A stretch of DNA of 64,000 bases from Oscillibacter valericigenes (GTDB lineage: Bacteria > Bacillota > Clostridia > Oscillospirales > Oscillospiraceae). The stretch is from contig NZ_JACSNX010000001.1 in NCBI RefSeq assembly GCF_016902445.1, positions 62,001 through 126,000 of the forward strand, read 5' to 3'. Below the pieces are notes generated by a model. The model saw only the letters and a list, made by a program, of their open reading frames with translations. It ran no database searches and was not told where the DNA came from. Of the stretch, positions 25,460 through 31,947 are shown one piece after another (position 1 is the first letter of the stretch; every line of letters begins with the position of its first letter). A program made the position numbers and the translations under genes.

Positions 25460-25642
25460 TCAGTAATCCGCCAGCGGCGGCCACGATTTGGAGGGGATCA
25501 GCGCCGCCAAAACGACCATCTTTTTCTCTCCGGCGTTTTTCCAGCGGTGCGGCTTGGACGAGTCAATGTAAAGGGAATCCCCCTCTTGCAGCGTGTAAGT
25601 TTTTCCGTTCCACGTCTCTGAACATACGATTTTGTTTATCAT
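25460..25642 (-). pseudogene. Cupin domain remnant of an XRE-cupin regulator
   Basis: Sixty residues (GKTYTLQEGDSLYIDSSKPH, then NAGEKKMVVLAAL) correspond to the C-terminal half of the cupin domain found at the end of XRE-family regulators. The HTH domain and first cupin half are missing, and translating the upstream 200 bases in all minus frames gives no trace of them. Probably a decayed gene; a free-standing mini-cupin is less likely. Confidence 0.6.
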
Positions 25643-25816
25643 AGCAGGTTCCGGCGGAGATTGTCAATTGTCGGATATCCTTCATGCCGTCATCTTTGTC
25701 ATCCGCACCGTCTCTGTTTTCCTCCGTCAAAATCTGCGGCCAGGCCGGATCCCAAGCACATTTTCGGGAGACAGCCTCTTACCCTCAGGAACACTGGTCC
25801 GGGGGGCTGCTTCAGC

Positions 25817-25846
25817 TTGACAAGCGGGACCGGTTCTATTTATGAT
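25817..25846 (+). promoter_or_regulatory. Sigma-A-like promoter of the two-component operon
   Basis: TTGACA, 18-base spacer, TATGAT, leaving a leader of about 180 bases before the ATG at 26033. The 390-base gap 25643-26032 holds nothing else recognisable besides an AT-rich stretch around 25935-25980. Confidence 0.65.
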
Positions 25847-26032
25847 TGCGTCATGGGCCATGGCCGGAGGAGATCGTTCTGCCACCGATCCCATGCTCCC
25901 CTTTCCCGCGCCCGCGGCTTTACCAGAGCAGCTGAAATTTTTTTGTTCGAGCCTGCTTTTTTAACAAAACGCAAACAATCGGGTGCTATGTATAGGGGTA
26001 CAGTTCTCCAAGTGTTTTCAGGAGGGGGCAGG

Positions 26033-26755
26033 ATGTTCAAGAACCCGTTGAAGAACGGACTTCGTCTTATGAGGTCGAACAGCCGCGCGATCCACCGCGC
26101 TTATGGCGCCTCCGACAGCAGAACGCTCCATCTGGCCGGGATCTCCGGTGTGGGCAATATCCTGCTGGGACTGGGCAAGATCGCATCGGGCATCCTCTCA
26201 TTATCAGTCTTTGTGTGCATCAACGGGCTGTATACCCTTGGGATGGTGCTGGCACGCTACTGTGCCCTGGCGGGTGCGATCCGGACACAGGATGCCGGAC
26301 AGCAGTACGGCTATTACCGCCGGTCGGGGATGATCCTGATCGCCGCCAGTCTGCTGTATATCTGTTATTCCGTGTGGAGCTTCTTTCATCCCAAAGAGGT
26401 CTCCTATCACATGTATGTGGCTCTGGCCATAGCCACCTTCATCTTCGCTGAGATCGGCGTCAATTTATACGGAATGATTGCCAACCGAAAGAACCGCACC
26501 CCGCTGCTTCACGCCATCAAGACCATCAATCTGGCGGCTGCGCTCATCTCTCTGGTTCTGACGCAGTCTGCCATTCTCTCCTTTGCCGGCGGGGAACACC
26601 ATGATCCCGCCGTGAACGCGCTGATGGGGATGTTCAGCGGGACCTGCGCGGCGCTGCTGGGAGTCTTCATGCTCTGGCGCATTGGAAAGCTGCGGCGCAG
26701 GGAAACAAATGAAATGGGGGACATAAGTTATGATCCGGATACTGGTGGTGGATGA
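26033..26755 (+). CDS. Polytopic membrane protein of unknown function in a two-component operon
   Basis: A 240-residue protein with about six hydrophobic segments in three pairs (around 35-75, 95-150, 160-215) and short charged ends. I do not recognise the family. ATG 26033 follows AGGAGG by seven bases; the frame upstream to 25661 has no support. Its end overlaps the response regulator start by 26 bases, so the genes are translationally linked. A plausible role is a sensor partner or a transported-signal component of the kinase downstream, but this is inference from position only. Confidence 0.75.
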   Translation: MFKNPLKNGLRLMRSNSRAIHRAYGASDSRTLHLAGISGVGNILLGLGKIASGILSLSVFVCINGLYTLGMVLARYCALAGAIRTQDAGQQYGYYRRSGMILIAASLLYICYSVWSFFHPKEVSYHMYVALAIATFIFAEIGVNLYGMIANRKNRTPLLHAIKTINLAAALISLVLTQSAILSFAGGEHHDPAVNALMGMFSGTCAALLGVFMLWRIGKLRRRETNEMGDISYDPDTGGG

Positions 26756-27401
26756 CGACCCGAAGCTGAACCAGGCGGCTTGTACGTATCTCAATGACTG
26801 CGGCTATGAGGCCAAGGGCTGCCTCAGCGCGGAGGCGGCCTATGACGCCATGTACAGCCAGCTCTTTGACCTGATCATCTCAGACATTATGATGCCCGGA
26901 ACAGACGGCTTTGAGTTTGCCGAGACAATCCGGGGGCTGAACAAGACCATTCCCATTCTGTTTATGTCGGCGCGGGACGACCTGCCGGCCAAACAGAAGG
27001 GATTTGATCTGGGCATTGATGACTACATGGTGAAGCCCATCGACTTCAGCGAGCTGCGGCTGCGGGTGCGGGCGCTGCTGCGCCGGGCCAATATTGAGGC
27101 CAGCCGAAAGCTGACGGTGGGCGGCCTGGTGCTGGACGCGGACGGCCTGACCGCCGCTCTGGATGGGGTGGAGATCCCCGTGACCACCCGGGAGTTCAAC
27201 ATCCTGTACAAACTGCTCTCCTATCCCAACCACGCCTTCTCCCGCTCCCAGCTGATGGATGAATTCTGGGGGATCGAGAGCGGCACGGGCCTGCGGGCGG
27301 TGGACGTCTACATCACCAAGCTGCGGGACAAGTTTTCTGCCTGCCCCGCCTTTGAGATCAAGACGATTCGGGGATTGGGCTATAAGGCGGTGCTGAAATG
27401 A
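26730..27401 (+). CDS. OmpR/PhoB-family response regulator
   Basis: Receiver domain (1-118) with acidic pocket Asp9-Asp10, phosphoacceptor in DLIISDIMMPGTDGF (about residue 53), Thr/Ser and Lys switch residues (FMSARD, VKPIDF), then a winged-helix DNA-binding domain ending VDVYITKLRDKF and IKTIRGLGYKAV. The 223-residue length is standard. Start ATG lies within the end of the membrane protein gene; its stop overlaps the kinase start by four bases. Targets are unknown. Confidence 0.95.
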   Translation: MIRILVVDDDPKLNQAACTYLNDCGYEAKGCLSAEAAYDAMYSQLFDLIISDIMMPGTDGFEFAETIRGLNKTIPILFMSARDDLPAKQKGFDLGIDDYMVKPIDFSELRLRVRALLRRANIEASRKLTVGGLVLDADGLTAALDGVEIPVTTREFNILYKLLSYPNHAFSRSQLMDEFWGIESGTGLRAVDVYITKLRDKFSACPAFEIKTIRGLGYKAVLK

Positions 27402-28495
27402 AGACGCGGGCGCGAAGAAGGCTGGAGTCCCGGTTTCCGCCTTCCCTGTTTGGACTTTACTTGGTGACGCTGCTTCTGATGTCCGGCATCCACATCGGGC
27501 TTGTCACCCTGATCAATGAAAATCCCCACTGGCACACCGCCGTGCAGATCCTGATCCCCACCGCCTACTGGACGTTGGTGGCGGTGGGGCTGACGCTGTT
27601 TACCCGGCACCAGATCGTAAAGACCTATGACAAGCCCATGAAGGAACTGGCCAAGGCGGCGGACAAGGTGGCCCACGGGGATTTTTCCGTCTATATCCCG
27701 CCCCTCCACACCTCCAACCGCCACGACTATCTGGACCTCATGTTTCTGGATTTTAATCAAATGGTGGCGGAGCTGGGCAGCATTGAGACCATGCGCACGG
27801 ATTTTATTGCCAACGTGTCCCATGAGATCAAGACGCCCCTGGCGGCCATCCAGAACTATACCCAGCTGCTCCAGCGGCCCGGCCTGTCCCCGTCGGAGCG
27901 GGACGCCTATCTGGCCGCCATCCAGGACAGCACCCGCCAGCTCTCGGAGCTGATCACCAACATTCTGAAGCTCAACAAGCTGGAGAGCCAGCAGATCACG
28001 CCCCGACGGGAGACCTACGACCTGTGCCGCCAGCTGAGCGAGTGCGCGCTGGCCTTTGAACCGGTCTGGGAGGAGAAGGGGATCGAATTTGACGCCGAGC
28101 TGGAGGACCGGGCCGTCATTCAGGCGGACGCCAGCCTCATGGAGCTGGTCTGGAACAACCTGCTGTCCAACGCCTTCAAATTTACCGAGCCGGGAGGGGC
28201 AGTCACGCTGCGCCAGACCTCGGACGGGCACGCCGTTTTTGTGGCGGTATCCGACACCGGATGCGGGATATCGGAAGGGGCACAGAGACATATTTTTGAC
28301 AAGTTTTATCAGGGGGATACCTCTCACGCCGCGGAGGGGAACGGCCTGGGGCTGTCCCTGGCTCTGCGCGTTCTGCAGATGATGGACGGCGAGATCTCCG
28401 TGGACAGCGAGGAGGGGAGGGGAACGACATTCACAGTGCGTCTCCCCATCCTGATGGATCGGGAAAAACAGAGTGAAGGACATGGTGCGCAATGA
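27398..28495 (+). CDS. Membrane sensor histidine kinase
   Basis: A 365-residue kinase with two N-terminal membrane segments (about 17-40 and 50-67) and almost no extracytoplasmic loop (about 10 residues), suggesting sensing within the membrane or through the neighbouring membrane proteins. A HAMP-like region follows, then HisKA with NVSHEIKTPLAAIQNY and an HATPase domain with N box WNNLLSNAFKF, G1 DTGCGIS and G2 GNGLGLSLAL. Partner of the regulator just upstream. Confidence 0.94.
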   Translation: MKTRARRRLESRFPPSLFGLYLVTLLLMSGIHIGLVTLINENPHWHTAVQILIPTAYWTLVAVGLTLFTRHQIVKTYDKPMKELAKAADKVAHGDFSVYIPPLHTSNRHDYLDLMFLDFNQMVAELGSIETMRTDFIANVSHEIKTPLAAIQNYTQLLQRPGLSPSERDAYLAAIQDSTRQLSELITNILKLNKLESQQITPRRETYDLCRQLSECALAFEPVWEEKGIEFDAELEDRAVIQADASLMELVWNNLLSNAFKFTEPGGAVTLRQTSDGHAVFVAVSDTGCGISEGAQRHIFDKFYQGDTSHAAEGNGLGLSLALRVLQMMDGEISVDSEEGRGTTFTVRLPILMDREKQSEGHGAQ

Positions 28496-29067
28496 CAGAG
28501 GAACGCAGACAGGCAGGGGCCGGCTACACCGGCTATGAATACCGTGAGATCTCAGTGCCCAGGGAGTACGTCTCCCTCTGTCTGGACAGCTATCCGTGCT
28601 TCGGCTGGGAGGAGGACCCCAACTATGAGCAGCACGGACGCAGGGGAGTCCACGTCCGTTCCGGGGGAGCCGGTGAAAAAGATGCCGTCACGCTGTACTT
28701 CCGCCGCGTCAGGAGCATCCGCAGCAAGGTGGAGCTGACCCGGCTCCAGCGCAATTTTGACAGCTGTGTCGCCGAACTGAAGGCGCTGGAGCGGGCCAAA
28801 CGGACACAGGGGATGATTGCGGCGCTGACTGTGGGCATTCTTGGCACCGCCTTGATTGCCGGCTCCACCTTTGCGGCGGTGTCCACGCCGCCCAACCTAT
28901 GGCTGATGATCCTCCTGGCGGTCCCCGGATTTCTGGGGTGGATCCTCCCATACTTTCTGTACCGGGCCGTGGTGCGGAGAAAAACGGTTCAGATAGAGCC
29001 GCTGATCGAGCAGACATATGATGAGATCAACGATATCTGTCAGAAAGGCAGCCGGCTGCTGCCTTGA
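28492..29067 (+). CDS. Hypothetical protein with two membrane segments
   Basis: A 191-residue protein of unknown family. The soluble N-terminal part (1-100) contains YEYREISVPREYVSLC and a Lys/Arg-rich helix; two hydrophobic segments lie around 105-128 and 135-158, followed by a charged tail. Overlaps the kinase by four bases and is the last gene before a perfect terminator, so it belongs to the two-component operon. Possibly the output or a cofactor of that system; nothing more can be said. Confidence 0.75.
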   Translation: MTEERRQAGAGYTGYEYREISVPREYVSLCLDSYPCFGWEEDPNYEQHGRRGVHVRSGGAGEKDAVTLYFRRVRSIRSKVELTRLQRNFDSCVAELKALERAKRTQGMIAALTVGILGTALIAGSTFAAVSTPPNLWLMILLAVPGFLGWILPYFLYRAVVRRKTVQIEPLIEQTYDEINDICQKGSRLLP

Positions 29068-29082
29068 CTTTGGCGGGAACAG

Positions 29083-29127
29083 ACGGGCGGGACGCTGTGT
29101 ACACAGCGTCCCGCCCGTTTGATTTTT
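29083..29127 (+). terminator. Strong terminator of the two-component operon
   Basis: Perfect 36-base inverted repeat (18-base arms beginning ACGGGCGGGACGCTGTGT) followed by TTGATTTTTT. A second small hairpin (GCGGGGG / CCCCCGC) lies at about 29141-29164. Confidence 0.92.
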
Positions 29128-29226
29128 TGAAGAAACCCAGGCGGGGGCCAGAAAAACCCCCGCGGTCCGATCTTGCTTCTGTCTGCCTCCGGCGTCCGCA
29201 TTTTTCACATTTCTCAAGCGTCTTTT

Positions 29227-30312
29227 ATGGAAAACTTCGTCTATGAATATCCTACAAAGGTCTATTTCGGCAAGGGGGCGGCCGGACAGCATCTGCCCGG
29301 CATCCTGGCGGCCTATGGCCCCAATGTGCTGCTGGCCTACGGCAGCGGGTCCATCAAAAAAAACGGCGTCTATGAGGAGATCACCGGTATTTTGAAAGCT
29401 GCCGGCAAGACCGTCACGGAGTTCACCGGCATCATGTCCAACCCCACCTTCGCCAAGGTGCGGGAAGGGGCAAAGCTGGCCCGGGAGCACAAGATCGACC
29501 TGATCCTGGCGGTGGGCGGCGGCAGTGTAGTGGATTGCTGCAAGATCGTCTGCGCCCAGGCCGTCACGGACGAGGACCTGTGGGACCTGGAGATGGTCCG
29601 GCACAAGGCCCCCACGATCACCCCCATTCCCCTGGGAGCGGTGGTCACCGCCTCCGGCACCGGGGCGGAGATGAACGGCGGCGCCGTCATCACCAACGAG
29701 GACGCCAAGATCAAGGGCGGCATGTTCGCCGCCGCGCCCCGGTTCGCCATTCTGGACCCGGAATACACCATGAGCCTGCCCCGGATGCAGGTGCTCTCCG
29801 GCGCCTTTGACACCCTGAGCCATGCCATGGAGACTTATTTTGGCCGCTCCGACCGGGACAACGTCTCCGACGAGGTGGCCCTGGCCGTCATGCACAGCAC
29901 CGTCACCAACATGCGCGCACTGCTCCAGGATATTGACGATTACACCGCCCGCAGCAACCTGATGTGGACCTCCGCCATGGCGGAGAACGGCATTTTGAAG
30001 GTAGGCCGGGTCACCGACTTTGAGTGCCACCAGATGGAGCACCAGCTGGGGGCCTACACCGACTGCAACCACGGTCAGGGGCTGGCGGTGCTCCACCCGG
30101 CTTACTACCGGCACATTGTGAAGGACGCCCCGGAGAAATTCGCCCGGCTGGGCCGGGCGGTCTTTGGGGTGGAGGGGGCCGAGGCGGCGGTGGACGCCCT
30201 GGCCCGTATCCTACTCCCCAAAATTCAAGCCTTTTTTGAGAGCGAGGAAGGGCAGCGGGAGTTTGCAGAGTGGAAAGCACAACAGGAAAAGGACAAAGTA
30301 AAACAGGGTTAA
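29227..30312 (+). CDS. Iron-containing alcohol dehydrogenase (YqhD/BdhA type) with replaced C-terminus
   Basis: NAD(P)H-dependent group III alcohol dehydrogenase. Family features are clear from the start MENFVYEYPTKVYFGKG through the nucleotide loop AVGGGSVVDCCK and the metal site GAFDTLSHAME with HQMEHQLGAY and CNHGQG. From about residue 325 the sequence no longer fits: the expected final helices are replaced by LLPKIQAFFESEEGQREF and a charged tail, in a stretch whose base composition changes. The protein is 361 residues instead of about 385-390. ATG 29227 has no visible ribosome binding site. It may be inactive; see findings. Confidence 0.85.
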   Translation: MENFVYEYPTKVYFGKGAAGQHLPGILAAYGPNVLLAYGSGSIKKNGVYEEITGILKAAGKTVTEFTGIMSNPTFAKVREGAKLAREHKIDLILAVGGGSVVDCCKIVCAQAVTDEDLWDLEMVRHKAPTITPIPLGAVVTASGTGAEMNGGAVITNEDAKIKGGMFAAAPRFAILDPEYTMSLPRMQVLSGAFDTLSHAMETYFGRSDRDNVSDEVALAVMHSTVTNMRALLQDIDDYTARSNLMWTSAMAENGILKVGRVTDFECHQMEHQLGAYTDCNHGQGLAVLHPAYYRHIVKDAPEKFARLGRAVFGVEGAEAAVDALARILLPKIQAFFESEEGQREFAEWKAQQEKDKVKQG

Positions 30313-30315
30313 CAC

Positions 30316-30353
30316 ACAAGGCGGGAACATCTAAAGCGATGCTCCCGCCTTTG
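30316..30353. terminator. Terminator between convergent genes
   Basis: Stem ACAAGGCGGGA / TCCCGCCTTTGT with a short AT loop, between the plus-strand dehydrogenase and the minus-strand 97-residue gene. Can serve both directions. Confidence 0.7.
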
Positions 30354-30368
30354 TCCAATAATTCTGCT

Positions 30369-30662
30369 TTAGTAATTTAACACCTTTACTTTAGAGGGAA
30401 AAGCCCCAAATCCAGTACCTATTCCAGAATTATCTTCTAATATTTTGATAAGACCAACATTCTCCAATTTTCTTAATGTACGTACCGTCACATTTCCGCC
30501 TGGCGTATAAACAATACCCTTTTGCGCCTCCAAAATTTTTTGCGCATTTGCATAATTTTCTTTTCCCATATTTTCAAAATTGATAGAATGCGATCTGGCC
30601 TCGTCTATTTGTGCTTTCAAAAATGCCATTGTCTCTTTTTGAAGAGGGGTGAGTTTATACAT
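30369..30662 (-). CDS. Small winged-helix-like protein in AT-rich island
   Basis: A 97-residue protein beginning MYKLTPLQKETMAFLKAQ and containing VTVRTLRKLENVGLIKILED, which looks like the recognition helix and wing of a winged-helix DNA-binding domain. I do not recognise a family. ATG 30662 follows AGGAGG by seven bases. It is markedly more AT-rich than the surrounding chromosome and sits with the lipoprotein gene between the damaged dehydrogenase and tRNA-Pro, suggesting horizontal origin. Confidence 0.65.
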   Translation of the reverse strand: MYKLTPLQKETMAFLKAQIDEARSHSINFENMGKENYANAQKILEAQKGIVYTPGGNVTVRTLRKLENVGLIKILEDNSGIGTGFGAFPSKVKVLNY

Positions 30663-30702
30663 TTTTCTCCCTCCTATAAACATACTATACTTTTAATTGT
30701 TC

Positions 30703-31500
30703 TTAGAACTCATATTCAGCAAATTTTAGCGTATATATTTCTCCCGGAATCAGATCATAAATGATGATAGATTCATCTTTAAATTTATCTCCTTGATTCA
30801 ACGAGTTAAGATATACACTCCCCGAATCAACCATATAGTTTTCACTATCATACAATTTATAACTGATTACATCGTAACCAGAACTAAAAATTGAATTATT
30901 GTTGCTATAAGTTTTTGTGCCGGAAATAGTTACTGTCAGTGTTGGCGTATAGCCCGTTTCACATTCATAGGTTACATCGTCTATTTGAAGTTTGGATGTA
31001 ATTGATCCGTCAAAACCTTTCACATTTAACTCAATGGGAAATGGCCCAGATTCTAACTGAATATCTTTTATGGGGAGGCAATAGAAAGCATCACAATTTA
31101 CTTCATCAAAAGCGACAACATCTGCTTTGTAAACTGTCAAATAAACTTTACCACTTGAATCTGCACCGGGATTAATTTCAGAAGTAGGGATTCTTATATT
31201 GGCAAGATATTGTTCGCCCTGGGCTTGGCTTGTATAATAGCCAAAATCATCTGGCGAAACAGAACGTGTACCTCTGAACACTTCCTCGTCTCTATCGTTA
31301 ACAATCCGAATATCCACATCAACATCGGCCGATATAGAATTGCCTGATTTATCTCTTAATTCAAAAAATACACTGTAATCATCAGTTCCTTCGTTGTATT
31401 GGAAGGACCAGTTATTTAAAGTCTCAATAGCCGGACTAGCCGAACAACCACACAGCCAAATAAGCAACAGAAAGTTCAGAAGAAAGGCAAAACGTTTCAC
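30703..31500 (-). CDS. AT-rich predicted lipoprotein of unknown function
   Basis: A 265-residue exported protein. The signal peptide LLNFLLLIWLCGC ends in a lipobox at about Cys19 when the GTG at 31500 is used; that codon follows GGGGTG at good spacing, better than the GTG at 31509. The rest is beta-rich (FQYNEGTDDYSVFFELRD, YTPTLTVTISGTKTYSNN), suggesting immunoglobulin-like folds. No family recognised. AT-rich codon use unlike neighbours and its own strong promoter (31556-31584) indicate acquired DNA. Confidence 0.7.
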   Translation of the reverse strand: MKRFAFLLNFLLLIWLCGCSASPAIETLNNWSFQYNEGTDDYSVFFELRDKSGNSISADVDVDIRIVNDRDEEVFRGTRSVSPDDFGYYTSQAQGEQYLANIRIPTSEINPGADSSGKVYLTVYKADVVAFDEVNCDAFYCLPIKDIQLESGPFPIELNVKGFDGSITSKLQIDDVTYECETGYTPTLTVTISGTKTYSNNNSIFSSGYDVISYKLYDSENYMVDSGSVYLNSLNQGDKFKDESIIIYDLIPGEIYTLKFAEYEF

Positions 31501-31555
31501 AGCAATCACCCCAAACTAATCTTGATTGAGAGAAAGTCGAGTTCTGTCATGTAAA

Positions 31556-31584
31556 AATATAGCAGAATTTAGGAAAAAGGTCAA
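31556..31584 (-). promoter_or_regulatory. Sigma-A promoter of the AT-rich lipoprotein gene
   Basis: TTGACC, 17-base spacer, TATATT on the minus strand. The -35 lies at the foot of a hairpin (31581-31613, arms TCAAGGGCGGCGC and GCGCCACCCTTGA). Confidence 0.8.
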
Positions 31585-31637
31585 GGGCGGCGCTAAGTTG
31601 CGCCACCCTTGACGAATTAAAGAACATTCTCAATAGA

Positions 31638-31691
31638 AATGATAAATCCGAACACATTACCCACTTGGATAATGTAGTTCGGATTATCATT
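31638..31691. repeat. Imperfect 54-base palindrome at the tRNA-Pro 3' side
   Basis: Arms AATGATAATCCGAAC and its complement, continuing imperfectly through ACATTA on both sides, centred on AAGTGG. It begins three bases from the tRNA 3' end. Could be a tRNA terminator without T-run, an att-type site or an operator. Confidence 0.7.
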
Positions 31692-31694
31692 GTT

Positions 31695-31770
31695 TGGTCC
31701 GAGTGGCGGGATTTGAACCCACGGCCTCTTGGTCCCGAACCAAGCGCGCTACCAACTGCGCTACACCCGG
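31695..31770 (-). tRNA. tRNA-Pro (anticodon CGG)
   Basis: 76-base cloverleaf with encoded CCA: acceptor CCGGGTG paired with CACTCGG, D-loop AGTTGGTAGC, anticodon stem CTTGG / CCAAG with loop TTCGGGA (anticodon CGG), T-loop GGGTTCAAATC. Preceded by a consensus promoter. Confidence 0.97.
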
Positions 31771-31818
31771 ATATGTCTGCCTCTAAGAGCTTTCCCTGCC
31801 CTCGCGACAGCGTAGTCT

Positions 31819-31847
31819 ATTATACGGAATTTTTTGGCCGCTGTCAA
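31819..31847 (-). promoter_or_regulatory. Consensus promoter of tRNA-Pro
   Basis: TTGACA, 17-base spacer, TATAAT on the minus strand: a perfect sigma-A consensus about 48 bases before the tRNA. Confidence 0.92.
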
Positions 31848-31891
31848 GTGTGGAAGTGGGTTTCTCATCTGAATCTAAACCTGCCCGGAAA

Positions 31892-31920
31892 CCGGGGGAC
31901 ACGAAAATCGTGTCCCCCGG
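31892..31920 (-). terminator. Terminator after the giant surface protein gene
   Basis: Perfect thirteen-base stem (CCGGGGGACACGA / TCGTGTCCCCCGG) with AAA loop, 28 bases past the stop codon. T-run on the minus strand is weak. Confidence 0.75.
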
Positions 31921-31947
31921 CTCTGCTTTTTCTGTCAGAATCGCCTG

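Noticed and set aside
29173..29226. Eighteen-codon N-terminal extension of the alcohol dehydrogenase
   Set aside because: The family begins at MENFVYEYPTK; the extension lies in the intergenic region and has no binding site either.
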